Origin: Spinellus fusiger
Taxonomy: Eukaryota; Mucoromycota; Mucoromycetes; Mucorales; Phycomycetaceae
Assembly: GCA_025094145.1 (NCBI GenBank)
Contig: JALLLS010000082.1
Span: forward strand, 62,001 to 126,000
Length of the DNA: 64,000 nucleotides
Direction of reading: 5' to 3'
The translations under genes were made by a program, and so were the position numbers. The notes beneath the pieces were generated by a model that saw nothing but the letters and a program-made list of their open reading frames with translations, was not told the DNA's origin and did no database searches. Below, in pieces: positions 1-11,877 of this stretch (within the stretch, counting starts at the first letter, position 1; each line of letters begins with the position of its first letter).

Positions 1-1
1 A

Positions 2-952
2 TGTCGTGGTACTCTTGGCCTTAGTGATGTACTGACAGATCTTACCTGTAATTATAGCAAATTTTCATTACCCTCAGATCAAAAGACACCACCAACACAG
101 TACACAGCTCATGGTGGAATGCTTGAAGCTGCACAGCTACTTTCCAAACAAAAAGGAAAAGTATTCCAAAAGATCCGAGAAGGACTTCTCCTGTACCCCA
201 ACTATGGTCTTGTTCTCTGTGGACATTCCCTTGGTGCTGGTGTGGCGAGTTTATTGAGTGTTCTGTGGAGTGAGCCTACGCATCGATACAGTTCACTCCC
301 ACATTTCTCACATTCCTCTGTTTTTGTCACTTCTTCTTTGTTTGGGTTGTTGCCCTCAGGTCGTCCAATTCATTGTTATGCCTATGGTCCACCCTGCACA
401 ATGTCATATGAACTGAGTGTCTACTGCGGACAAGGACTGGTAACGAGCATTGTTCATGGATTTGATATTGTTAGTAGTCTGAGTCTTGGACTCTTGAAGG
501 ATTTTAAAAATGTAGCTGTCAGTTTACATGTAGAGAGTGGCATTGCAGATGATATTATCAGTAAGGTGATGGGTCGCTACTATGATCCAAGGAAAGAACA
601 ACATGAAGACGACGACCAGTGGTTTTGGGCATTAATCAAGACCATGAGAGCAGACATGAGAGCAGAGAAACTGTATCCACCAAGCACTGTCTATTTAATT
701 GAGTCTGTTCCACAGCTTATGCAGAATACAGGCTCGTCTACTCAAACGCAGAACCGTCAGACTCAGAAGTGGAAGAGCCAGCGAGCTCATATGGTGATAT
801 TGAGTCGCTGTGATGATATCCAAGCAAGATTCTCTGAGATTATGTTTTCTCGCTCCATGTTCATTGATCACTCTCCTTTTATGTATGAGAAAGCTATTCG
901 ACAGCTGTGTAGGGGTTATTTTGGAGAATACAGTGCTTATGAAAATGTGTAG
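2..952 (+). CDS. Class-3 lipase, sn1-diacylglycerol-lipase-like (5' partial)
   Basis: This is the 3' end of a lipase gene; the open frame runs in from the window edge without a start codon, so the N-terminal part lies upstream. The frame opens on CRGT and SDVLTDLTC, the block that precedes the active site in class-3 and DAG lipases. The nucleophile elbow GHSLGAG follows at about residues 72-78 of the visible part. A probable catalytic Asp sits in HGFDIVSS and a probable catalytic His in IDHSPFMYEKA near the C-terminus, so the Ser-Asp-His triad looks complete. By family, it should hydrolyse an acyl chain from diacylglycerol or a related membrane lipid. No transmembrane segment is visible in this part; family members often have them N-terminally. 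A polyadenylation-like AATAAA lies at about 967. The next gene starts about 140 bp downstream on the same strand. Confidence 0.88.
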   Translation, partial: CRGTLGLSDVLTDLTCNYSKFSLPSDQKTPPTQYTAHGGMLEAAQLLSKQKGKVFQKIREGLLLYPNYGLVLCGHSLGAGVASLLSVLWSEPTHRYSSLPHFSHSSVFVTSSLFGLLPSGRPIHCYAYGPPCTMSYELSVYCGQGLVTSIVHGFDIVSSLSLGLLKDFKNVAVSLHVESGIADDIISKVMGRYYDPRKEQHEDDDQWFWALIKTMRADMRAEKLYPPSTVYLIESVPQLMQNTGSSTQTQNRQTQKWKSQRAHMVILSRCDDIQARFSEIMFSRSMFIDHSPFMYEKAIRQLCRGYFGEYSAYENV

Positions 953-1094
953 TGTATAAATGATTCAATAAATCACACAAACAGAAATACACTTGTATTT
1001 CAATACACCTAAAACAAGGATAGATCATAAATGACATCAGCTAAAGGCTCTATTTCTTTAAGTGTTTTGACAGAGTTGCTCATCTTGTTTACAA

Positions 1095-3871
1095 ATGACA
1101 ACTCATCTCGACTTAAGCTCTGAATGGTAGGTGAAGTCATGTCATGACCTGGCTGACCTAGACCTTAGGATAAAAAAACATATCATAACTACAAATGAGG
1201 AGGATATTCATAATGAAAAAGATGTTTACAATGAAGACTACAATCAAACTATTTTACAAGACACTGGTTCCAATAGTTCTGTTTCATCTTCACAGGGGGA
1301 ATCTGCTTCAGACACTCACTTGTTTCGCTACTCTAAAGATTTCATTCTGAGCTTGTATACAGCTAATGAGCATGTTGATCTTGATGTCAGTGATGGCCGT
1401 GGTTTTGTCGTATGTGAGAAAATTAAAAAACCACCTGCCTTCATGGAACCAGAGGAAGAAGAGGTAAGACAATACTATTTATTCTTTGATAGTTAAAATC
1501 TACTCTAGATTATAAAAATTAAACAATGGATAAACAATCGCTTCAATAAAACATCAAGAGAAGACACAAATCACCACAACCAAATACAATCAGACTATGA
1601 CGAAAGAAAAATCACCCATCAAAATCAACCATTTCAGCAACCTAAAATATGTAAGTTATTCTCTTTAAAGAAAAACACATAATAATAAAATATTTTATAT
1701 TATGTAGATAGTAAAAAACCATTATGGTATAACCATAAGAAAGCATCAGTAGGAACATTTGATGAGAATGGGATATTTTATCTCTCTGATTCATCTGATG
1801 TGTATTCTGATCCCTCCTCTTATGATTCTTATTCTAATGACTTGCTGATCAAGGAAAAAATAATACCTCCCCTACCTACAAACAAAAATGGCATTGCTAT
1901 AGCACCTTGGCATGAGGACACATCAAGTCTAGAAATACCACCTTCACCTCAAAAAGTCACAGTAGACATTGATGAAGGTGTATGGTACTATATCGATACT
2001 TTCCATCAATTACAAGGACCCTTCAGTGTGTCAGATATGCATGCGTGGTACATGTGTGGCTATTTCCAGAATGATTTGATGATTAGACGAAAAGATGATA
2101 AGGACTATATACAGTTGACAGAGCTCATTCGGTATACTGGGGATAGCGTTTATCCTTTCTTAACTGATTTTAACAATATCTCATCAAATCAAGTAAAAAT
2201 CCCGTCTCATAATGATCAATCTAGCCCATATTCTATATTTACCAATACACAGTCTTATACAGATTCTAAACTTACCCCTTCTCAGCCAGAGACCTCACTA
2301 ATGCCTTTGGAGAATTCTTCTCTCTACAGTTTTAGAGCAGATAGCTTTGACAGTATACCTTATTGGCCTGAACCACCAGTCTCTTGGCTACAGCCTCTTG
2401 ATGAAACAGCACCTATTTCCTGTTATGGCACACCTACTCCTAGTTTTCAGACCCATCAAACTATAGTACATAGTATGGATAAGTCAAGTACTGCTTATCA
2501 CGATGAAAATATACTTTTGGATAATTTATTGAAACAACAACTACCAATGGTTTATCAGCCTGCTACTTCACAAGAAAATTTCCCAGTAAATCAAGAGGCT
2601 ATCCAAGTAGAGAAAAAAAATGAACCCAACAAAGAAAGTGTTAATGAGAAGCACATGTCATCGTCTAGTAATAGCCATACACTTGAAATACCATTAGCTT
2701 TGAATATTGACATTCAAACAGATAGCACTACTCCACTACCTGAAACTTCTGTTGAAAATATAAAGTCATTGATCGATGTGCCGTTACCTTCTTCTAGCTC
2801 GCCTATGGCTGATTATTTATCCGTAGAGAGACATGGTTTAGATGAAGAATTTCCTGTCTTAATACCTAATCCTTCACTCAGTCTTATTCTTGAGGCCTCA
2901 GTATCAAACAAAAAGTTGATTATATCCAATCAAACAAAAAAGACCCTTCCTTTACCTGTAAAAGAAAATAAAGAACCTGAGAAACAAGTACAACAAGAAA
3001 AGAAGATTGCAGTGACTGAATCACCAGAAGCCAAATCAAAAGATGCAGAATCAAATTCATTGACAAGTGTTGAATTGAAAAAAAAAATTACTCTTCGTAG
3101 TTCAATCCAAACAAATGTTAGTCTTATGAAAAAATCAGTAAGCACACCAAAAAAGTCATTTTGTGATCTTCAGCAAGAGGAAAAAGAGTTAGAAGTATCC
3201 AAAAGAAAAGAATTAGCAAAAGAAAAGAGAGAAAGAGATCTTTATCAGTCTGTCGAATTATCATGCAATACAGTGGAAAATATAAACATAAAGGTATGTT
3301 TTTTTGTTGGGAAAGAGGCTAAGAGATTGAAATATTCTCATCAAACTATATCTATTAGACAATGGGTAGTGAGTCAGTCAATAGTATTACAGTAAGAACA
3401 GATCCAAGACCTGCTATCGATAAACAGTACTCTTTACCAAAAGTATGGAATATGGATGTTATTCCAAACAAATCAGCTACTAGTTCTATGCAAAGTTCTG
3501 AGATTTCTATTAAAAATACAAGCAAACTATTTTACGAATGGTGTGAAAAATCTCTTCGGGGGCTAAAACCTGATGTGGATAGTAAGTAATCTCATAGATA
3601 AAACAGAGTTTCTTTTTAACAAATTAACGTAGAGAAAGAGATATTGAATATGTTATTATCGCTTTCACCTGAACCTATATCATCTGATATCATTCAAGAT
3701 ATAATATACGCCAATTCAGTAGTGCTGGATGGTCGTCGATTTGCAGAATGTTTCATGAAATTTAGAGAATATGATCTTGCGAGTCGACTAGGCGATATTC
3801 AGATAATAGATGACACTGAAAGTCCATCATTCAAAGTTGTGACAAAGAAGGGTAAGAAGAAACAACACTAA
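1095..3871 (+). CDS. GYF-domain protein, GIGYF/Smy2-like
   Basis: My model has six exons: 1095-1126, 1169-1463, 1509-1650, 1708-3293, 3359-3581 and 3633-3871, giving 838 aa with all phases matching. The start MTTHLDLSSEW is split by a 42-nt intron with a good branch site. Around residue 64, YSKDFILSLY resembles the eIF4E/4EHP-binding region of GIGYF proteins (YxxxxL plus hydrophobic). The GYF domain lies at about residues 246-293, with WYYID, QGPFSVSDMHAWY and GYF, the fold that binds proline-rich PPGL/PPGF ligands. A long low-complexity Ser/Pro/Gln middle follows, then a charged Lys/Glu segment and the lysine tail FKVVTKKGKKKQH seen in Smy2/GIGYF relatives. By family, a role in translational repression, mRNA decay or ER-Golgi traffic is likely; this is inference. 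The domain call is sure; exact exon ends rest on splice reading. Confidence 0.87.
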
Positions 3872-5338
3872 GTAAAACAAGTAAAAAGGTTTTATTGTCG
3901 ATTAAGCTCTATGAAAATAAATATTATTTTATGAATGAAGTACTAGAGTGAATTATTGTTAGTAAAAATAATTAAATTTACTTGTGAGAATCAATTTAAA
4001 GTTTCTCAAGTTATTCACAGCAGTGTTTCTTTTCCGACTCGCCTTTTGAGCAAAAGATACAGTAAAGTTGGGGTTTTCTAATAGATACAGACACAGATGT
4101 ATGTACAAGAGAAAGTCTTTATTTACTAGGAGAGACAGTAGACAGAAAATACCACCCACAATTAAGTGAGAAAGCCTGAGTTGTATTCTTATGGATTCAC
4201 TCTTACTAGTAATAGAAAAGACGTGCCCCGCATAGACACTTTTCTCTCTCTCTCTTTCTCTATTGAGTTGAACTGATGAGTACTAATAATATTTCGTTTG
4301 ACCATACGAATCAAAGTGCTACCATCAGGAACAGTAGCAGGAGCAGTAGCAGGAACAGAGTGACGAATAATTTTAGTGGTCAGTTTTTTTTAGTAAAGAT
4401 GTAACAAGATTGCTCACAGCAAAAATCGATGTTAATGGTAATGTTAATGGCAGTAAATACAATAGTATCCTATAGTATCCTATACTATACTATAATCAAT
4501 CATTGACTTGGATCAAGTATTGGACTATGCTCTTCATATTGAATAATTGACTTTTTATTATGTATGAGTTTATAATTTAGAACATACACCCTGTCTATGG
4601 AAAAAGTGATTTACCCTAATAATGACTGGCAATATCAACTTTACTCTTCAACCCATAGATCTGCAGATACTCTATTAAAAATCAATAACAAATTCATGAA
4701 ATATAACTTGTCACAGCCCCAGTACAGGTTACAATAGTTGTATGGAACAGCCATCATTCTTCTCTCGAGCAAAGCCATCTATAGCTTATTACACTGTATT
4801 TTATTTTCAGTGTATGAACCTATATACATTAATAGTCTCTTGAAAAACTCTCTTTCTTCAACACTATGTTACCATGTACAAGAATACAGTGAAAAATCAT
4901 TATATTTCATAATAGTGAGACTAGCATATACAGTGGGAGTTGTTAGTTGGATCGTCAGAGTCTGTGTTTGTTTATTTGTTTGTTTGTTTGTTTGGATGTC
5001 TATCTTTTTCTTGTCACTAGGGGCATTCAGAAAAACCAGAACAAACATCAGACATTTTATTGTTCAGATTAAAGCAGGATGGTATGTCTATTGAACATGG
5101 ATAAGTCTAGGTGAGATGCTTTATGGCTACCATGAGGCTGACCAAACTCAATGGGCGATGCTAAATAGATAACTGAGATGGACTTGTTTGATTTTCTTCT
5201 CCCCTTTAAATATCCAACAAGATAGAATAACTATGCCTCTGTTCTTGTCTGCATTCCTATAGTACAGATTTTTACAGTGGCCAACAAAAAGAGCCAATGC
5301 ACCAGTGCTATAATGATACAGGTACCTGCTCTGTGTGT

Positions 5339-5374
<36 letters not shown>

Positions 5375-6884
5375 ATTTTTAAAACAAAGAAGGAATGAAA
5401 TGGAGCTCGATGGAGCGAGAAAAATGGAGAGAGATAAGAAAGACATAGAGTACACAGCGCGACCTGGACTGTGATTATATCTATTGCATATAATATGAGA
5501 ATAAGATACTAGTCTTGATCTACCTTTTTATTGGTGTCTTTCATTTGTCACTGGTTTTATGTATGTTTATTTATTTGAAAGGCTGTATTTAGTTCTGCTT
5601 GCATGCTGCATTGACACAAGCAAGTGCTTGGTCAGATAATTAAGAAGCGATAGTTCTTCAACCGCTGATATTGTATTTCTGTTGACCAATCTCTATCTAG
5701 GCATATGCCTGGTGTCGTATGTGTTAGTTTTTTTTTTTTTTAAAAAATAAAATAATTTAGTTGTATACTTCCTATATGTTATGTTATGTTCAGGAACTTA
5801 TAGTTTACAGGCCGCCTTTGCGCGTTTGATGTGAAATAGTATAGCGTAGCAACAGTATTGACAGTTCATCAGTGGCCTTTATACTCTTGCCAGCTAGCTC
5901 AATGCTATTTTTTGGTGTGTATAGCTATTTTAATATCAATCTTCGGGTGGGGGTATAAATCCAACCCAATAACCACATAGAAACAGTTAGAAAATAATGA
6001 GTGGATTTCGCACAGTATGCCACGGGCTGCAGGGCACGCTGATGACCTTACTAATATTGCTTCTTCTTAGCATCGATGTGATATCTAATAGATATTCTAT
6101 AGCTTAATAATAGACATGAGGTGAAATGGTATTTATTTAATATCCTTAATGACACTTGCACTACTAAGCCTGAAAATAATCAAGAGTGAAAAGTAATTTT
6201 TGTTCCTGGTAATTTTGTTTTTGAATTCATTAGTTTATTGTAAAATCTTGTGCACTGTTTTCAAAGAAAAAAGAAAGAGTGTACACGCATTGATAATGGT
6301 TGTGCTACTCTCGTGTATCTATTTTCTATATTTTTGTCTCATAGTAAATGTATATAGTCTAAAGAGATATATGCAATAAACGTGGTTGCTATCTGGGTAA
6401 TTCGTGGTTCCTAAGTTTGTCGTCTGTCCTGTAGAATTCAGAAACCATACCTAACCTCTACTTGGTGTACTCTTGCTACTGCTATCTTGTCTTTTCATAA
6501 TCTTTATTTGATATAATGGTTATTTTTCATTGATTAATTAATGTTTTATCTGAAAATATGCACTATACAACCATCACCCAGTACACAAAAATGTGAGTAA
6601 AAAAACAGAGAAAAATGACTTTCATGATAATAAATTTCATTGTGTTTTATATTATGTTATTTTTAATAGATCCATGAATTTTTTTTCATATAACATAGGC
6701 AAAAAAAAGTGTATAGGTAAAAATAATAATAGATAATAATAAATAATAAAAAAACGGACAAAACAGACAATCAGACAAAAGATAGTACTAACAATACAAA
6801 CATAAAAAAAAAGAACCTTAACAATGTAGCTATAGCTTCCCATAACCAACAGGAACACCGGATCAAAACCGAGAGGCATTTGAG

Positions 6885-6965
6885 TTATTCTCTCTTCTCT
6901 CTCTTTCTCTTGATCCCAATAACTGGCCTTTTCTCAGGCTCTTCGTCGATGTATGGACGAATCAT
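6885..6965 (-). pseudogene. Second, partial tandem copy of the mini zinc-finger gene (left arm)
   Basis: This is the mirror image of 11797-11877, with the same reading frame and stop on the minus strand. It shows that the tandem duplication happened before the arms were copied. Confidence 0.45.
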
Positions 6966-7482
6966 CTATCGAAAACAAGTAGGATATCAGAGTCTACGCT
7001 ATCGGGTTTTTCTTTTCTTTCAACTCACATTATGTGCATAAATATTGTAATATGGATTAAGACAATAATGAACAATATGTTATTTCATGGACTTTTGTTT
7101 TGATTTTATAAATGATTTTATTCTCATACATGTCGCTTAGGGTAGTCTATGATATTGCTGTTGATCTTTAACTCTTATTCGAGTATTGTTTTATCTGAAC
7201 ATGTACACTGTAGAATCTCACTCAGCATATAGTAAAAGCAAATACAGAAAATTAGAGTAGACATCGCTTTTACCATAATTATACGTTGTTTTATGTCTCG
7301 AAAAATTCACGAGAAAAACTCATGAAGCAACATAATATTTATAATTAATATTATACAATAAAATAAAATAAAGGTAAACAAACAAGACAGGCAGGAAAAG
7401 TAGAAAAAAACTATAAACCAGTATAGTTATCGAGCTGAGGTTCACAGACCTCTACTGATTCCTTTTTTTTTGTCCGAGTCCC

Positions 7483-7831
7483 TCAAGTGCGCTTTCTCTT
7501 GGCCCCAATCATAGGCTTTCTTTCTGGTTCTTCGTGGATACACGGACGAATTATCTATCAAAAACAAGTAGGATATCAGAGTCCATGCCATGATGCTTTT
7601 TTCTTTCTTTTCTTTCTTGTTTAAACTTACGCCTTGTCCGTGCATACTATAATATGGATTACAATAATAAGGAATGAGACATTAGTTTACGGACGCATTT
7701 GTTTTTCTTCAATGATTTACTTACCGTAGATGGTGCTTCAGAGCCTCTGAATTTTCGAATTCTTCAGTGCATCTGTCGAACCAAGTGCACATAAATTCAC
7801 GGAAACACATGCTGCATATGCTCGTAAGCAT
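7483..7831 (-). CDS. Mini C2H2 zinc-finger protein, left-arm copy
   Basis: This is the mirror copy of the gene at 10931-11279, with exons 7725-7831, 7631-7646 and 7483-7554 on the minus strand. The frame and all splice signals are intact. One base differs inside the finger, turning Gly to Arg in CTWFDGC (GGA in the right arm, AGA here). Both copies could therefore be translated, and the two are transcribed away from each other from around the spacer. The same doubt about a longer gene applies. Confidence 0.45.
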
Positions 7832-8501
7832 AGTTTCTTATAACACAATAAAAAAATCAATGAAAAGTCAACTTACATGAAAAATAAAGTAAATGAAATA
7901 AATAAAACCCACAACCAAGAAAATATGTCTTTTATATGGGGATAGAGTTTCTCAAAACCTTTTAGGTATGGTATAGGCTTACATCAGACAAACAAAATGC
8001 TATATCAGCCATCCTTATCTTTTGAAGGCTCTCCCTTTTTCGGGTAATGAAAAGATATTCTGTGGTTTAATCTTAGACGTATTCTGGGGAAGCAGAAGAC
8101 ATTATTCAGACTCCACACCATAGATCGACATACCGCATAGCATTTACACGGGCCTTGTCACCGATTCCACACACTTTGGAGTTGCCATGAGATGGGTAGG
8201 GTAGATCAGAGCTGTTTTGGTGTTCTAGTCAACTATTATTAGCAGCAATGACAAACATTTGGTTTTTATGAGCATATAGAAACACAACAGGGATCTAAGA
8301 ATAGATTCTGTATGAAATAATAGGACACAGGAATGTGTCAAAGTATCTGATAGTATCTGTCAACTATCTTTAATCGATTGATCTGCCCATCCAACTTCTT
8401 ATTAAAGCGCTAATTGATCTTTAAGCTCAAACCTCAATCCTGGTGGGCATAGAATATTAAATATGTGTCAGGCTGCTTTTAATATTCCTCTAGTCTTAAT
8501 A

Positions 8502-9838
8502 CAGTGTCCGGTGTAAACACTATAATTCTTTTAATTTTCTGATATAATTCTTGTTTGGGGAAATACTTATTCTTTTCCATAAAAACATACATTAAACACA
8601 CAGCAGAGACTTAAAAATTGTACGGAGTATAAAGAAGGTCAACAGGATAATAAGTACAAGTTTATTGGGTAGAAACCCTTAATATTTAGTTTTTCTACCC
8701 TTGGCATCTACCACAGCCTTACATCTTTGCCCCAGCTGGCAATGAGGTTGTTGGTAAACTCCTTGGGAATTTTGTCCCATTCTTGGACCAGGAGAGCCTT
8801 AAGATCCTGGAGGGTGCTTGCTGGGGTCATCCTTCTCCGAACTGCTCTGTCCAACTCCTCCCAAAAATGCTCAACTGGGCTCAGGTCAGGGCTTTGAGAG
8901 AGCCACCCCTCCATCATGACTATGCCTCTCTCATCCTTCCATTTCCTAGTCTCCTTACTAGTATGGCAACTAGAATTGTCATCTTGAAGAACATAGCCTA
9001 CCACTAGATTCAGTGCCGAAAAGACGAACCAGCTTGGGGCAATAGGCCGTTTCTAAAATACTGGTGTATTTGGCAATATTAATGGATCCCTCCACCACAG
9101 CAAGTCTACCAACACCTTAATCAGAAAAGGAACCCCACACCATCACCCTACCACCACCAAAATTCATCATCGGTTTCACATTATTTGGGAATATCCTCTC
9201 GTTCTTCCTGCGCACCACTCTGTTGTGGTGGTTGTTGCTCATTAGCTGGTACTTTGACTCATCGAACTAGATGACTGCCATCCAGTCTTCTTCAGTCCAG
9301 TGGAGGCGGGATTTGTCCCAATCAATCCTCAACTTCTTGTGCTTGTTAGTGAGAGCAGGCTTTCTTATCACCCTTTAAGAAGAAAGGCCAATCTTCATCA
9401 TTTTTTGAAATGTCGTCATGGACATCTGAGTGGCCATTCCCTGATAAAGCTCCCTCATGATCTGGAAGGAGTCCCTTGATACCTCGCGAGAGAACTATCT
9501 CTCGTCCCTCTCTGTCAGAATGGACTTGTGCCTAGCGCCCTTTCCTGCCTTGAAGATGCTAGTTTCCCTGTATCTCTTCATGATAAGGCTGACAGCGGGC
9601 CGACTGATGCCAAACATGGCTGCAATCTCCACTTGAATGATACCATGTTGAGTGGCCTTGTGAAAAATGAGTTGACGAGTGAAGTCTTTAATATTCTTCT
9701 TTCTGTTTCTAATAGTTTTGATGGCTTGTTCATTAGTGTCAGATATAATAGATGTTATAGCGGAAAAAGAAGAAATGAGGAATAAGCAAAATAAAGGTTG
9801 GAAAAAGGAAAAGATTATAGAGTTTACACTGAACACTA
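8502..9838 (-). mobile_element. Tc1/mariner-type transposon, decayed
   Basis: The element is about 1.3 kb. Its ends are imperfect inverted repeats: CAGTGTCCGGTGTAAAC at 8502 after a TA, and the complement GTTTACACTGAACACT ending near 9838. The transposase is on the minus strand. An N-terminal helix-turn-helix reads near 9640 (EIAAMFGISRPAVSLIMKRY). The catalytic core has FDES near 9260, QDDNSSCHTSK near 8985 and SPDLSPVEHFWEEL near 8860, with about 35 residues between the second Asp and the Glu. Stop codons interrupt it, for example where a Trp is expected just before FDES and after GSFSD, so it cannot act itself. It occupies most of the spacer of the inverted repeat. Confidence 0.85.
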
Positions 9839-10453
9839 CATATAGCTATGGTACAGACATTTGCTATTATTCTTATATAACCTATATTAGAAGTCTCATA
9901 CTTAGATTAAATAGAAAATAAAACTATTGAACCACTAAACATTCTTTTTTCCAATGGAGAGTGTTCAGAAGAATATTTTATCTGTAGACTAAAAGCAAAA
10001 AATCAATGACGATAACTGAGACAAAAGCCAAGACAAAGACCAAAGAGAAAGTATAGACAACATGACAATATTTAGTTAAAGAAAACTAATTTTAGTGAAC
10101 ATACAGCAAGAGATTTTTTTTTTCGACAATGGTAATATGGTTTATAAATTTGAATGGTATATTACTCATTTTCTCTCTATAGTTGCTGGGCACAACAGTC
10201 CTCTGATTTATTTTTATGCATTAGACAGTTTTGAATATTTAAGTATACTATAGCATGTTTGTTCTATTTGAATACATCATATATATTAATAGATATAATG
10301 TTTATAGAGAATAAAAATGCATGTTATGATGAATTAATTATACCAAAATGGTTTTATAACAAAGATAATTTATTGATAGTCTTGCTGATGGTATCAATAC
10401 AACGTTTAGTTGATACTATTATTGAAGATGATTGAAATATATCTACTAAATCT
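9839..10453. other. Spacer remainder, no gene seen
   Basis: AT-rich sequence between the transposon and the right arm. I see no frame with protein-like composition and no repeat. The short piece 8309-8501 on the other side of the transposon is similar. Confidence 0.6.
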
Positions 10454-10930
10454 GAATCTATTCTTAGATCCCTGTTGTGTTTCTATATGCTCATAAAAAC
10501 CAAATGTTTGTCATTGCTGCTAATAATAGTTGACTAGAACACCAAAACAGCTCTGATCTACCCTACCCATCTCATGGCAACTCCAAAGTGTGTGGAATCG
10601 GTGACAAGGCCCGTGTAAATGCTATGCGGTATGTCGATCTATGGTGTGGAGTCTGAATAATGTCTTCTGCTTCCCCAGAATACGTCTAAGATTAAACCAC
10701 AGAATATCTTTTCATTACCCGAAAAAGGGAGAGCCTTCAAAAGATAAGGATGGCTGATATAGCATTTTGTTTGTCTGATGTAAGCCTATACCATACCTAA
10801 AAGGTTTTGAGAAACTCTATCCCCATATAAAAGACATATTTTCTTGGTTGTGGGTTTTATTTATTTCATTTACTTTATTTTTCATGTAAGTTGACTTTTC
10901 ATTGATTTTTTTATTGTGTTATAAGAAACT

Positions 10931-11279
10931 ATGCTTACGAGCATATGCAGCATGTGTTTCCGTGAATTTATGTGCACTTGGTTCGACGGATGCACTGAAG
11001 AATTCGAAAATTCAGAGGCTCTGAAGCACCATCTACGGTAAGTAAATCATTGAAGAAAAACAAATGCGTCCGTAAACTAATGTCTCATTCCTTATTATTG
11101 TAATCCATATTATAGTATGCACGGACAAGGCGTAAGTTTAAACAAGAAAGAAAAGAAAGAAAAAAGCATCATGGCATGGACTCTGATATCCTACTTGTTT
11201 TTGATAGATAATTCGTCCGTGTATCCACGAAGAACCAGAAAGAAAGCCTATGATTGGGGCCAAGAGAAAGCGCACTTGA
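10931..11279 (+). CDS. Mini C2H2 zinc-finger protein, right-arm copy
   Basis: My model has three exons, 10931-11037, 11116-11131 (16 nt) and 11208-11279, giving 64 aa. Splice signals are clean: CG/GTAAGT with TATAG/T, then GGC/GTAAGT with GATAG/A. Joined, they form one C2H2 finger, CTWFDGC then ALKHHLRMHGQG, with the last His supplied by the micro-exon. That the intron split restores the second His in frame is the main support for the model. A basic tail with IGAKRKRT follows. The start ATG is the first in the exon, but an upstream acceptor (ATAAG at about 10924) leaves open that these are the last exons of a longer gene. The family is unknown to me; a single finger with a basic tail suggests nucleic-acid binding, as inference only. 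Confidence 0.5.
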
Positions 11280-11796
11280 GGGACTCGGACAAAAAAAAAG
11301 GAATCAGTAGAGGTCTGTGAACCTCAGCTCGATAACTATACTGGTTTATAGTTTTTTTCTACTTTTCCTGCCTGTCTTGTTTGTTTACCTTTATTTTATT
11401 TTATTGTATAATATTAATTATAAATATTATGTTGCTTCATGAGTTTTTCTCGTGAATTTTTCGAGACATAAAACAACGTATAATTATGGTAAAAGCGATG
11501 TCTACTCTAATTTTCTGTATTTGCTTTTACTATATGCTGAGTGAGATTCTACAGTGTACATGTTCAGATAAAACAATACTCGAATAAGAGTTAAAGATCA
11601 ACAGCAATATCATAGACTACCCTAAGCGACATGTATGAGAATAAAATCATTTATAAAATCAAAACAAAAGTCCATGAAATAACATATTGTTCATTATTGT
11701 CTTAATCCATATTACAATATTTATGCACATAATGTGAGTTGAAAGAAAAGAAAAACCCGATAGCGTAGACTCTGATATCCTACTTGTTTTCGATAG

Positions 11797-11877
11797 ATGA
11801 TTCGTCCATACATCGACGAAGAGCCTGAGAAAAGGCCAGTTATTGGGATCAAGAGAAAGAGAGAGAAGAGAGAATAA
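11797..11877 (+). pseudogene. Second, partial tandem copy of the mini zinc-finger gene (right arm)
   Basis: The last exon of the zinc-finger gene recurs about 590 bp downstream. It starts after a perfect acceptor (TTTTCGATAG) and reads MIRPYIDEEPEKRP, IGIKRKR, then stop at 11875-11877. It matches the first copy's IIRPCIHEEPERKP and IGAKRKR, with many third-position changes. A short block resembling the middle exon (TATGCAC followed by GTGAGT) lies near 11720. The finger exon itself is not readable upstream; only a shadow near 11625 remains. The pattern of mostly conservative changes suggests this exon was under selection after duplication, but the copy now looks broken. Confidence 0.45.

Larger units (their letters stand above)
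3999..8308 (+). repeat. Left arm of giant inverted repeat (4.3 kb)
   Basis: This stretch is repeated in reverse orientation at 10454-14766. Positions pair at a near-constant sum of about 18762-18765, so only a few single-base indels separate the arms. Differences seen by eye are rare: a T/C change near 4029, a one-base gap near 4374, and a change inside the zinc-finger exon near 7770. The outer edge is abrupt at 3999 (AAGTTTCTC) and the inner edge at 8308 (AGATTC). No target-site duplication is visible at the outer edges, so it does not look like an ordinary transposon with long terminal repeats. Apart from the mini zinc-finger gene it is AT-rich, with a (TA)n tract near 5343-5370. Confidence 0.95.

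Noticed and set aside
4738..5094. 118-codon open frame, mirrored at 13670-14026
   Set aside because: It is AT-rich, has a Cys-Leu-Phe-Val run from a TTTG microsatellite and no family features. The mirror copy only reflects the inverted repeat.
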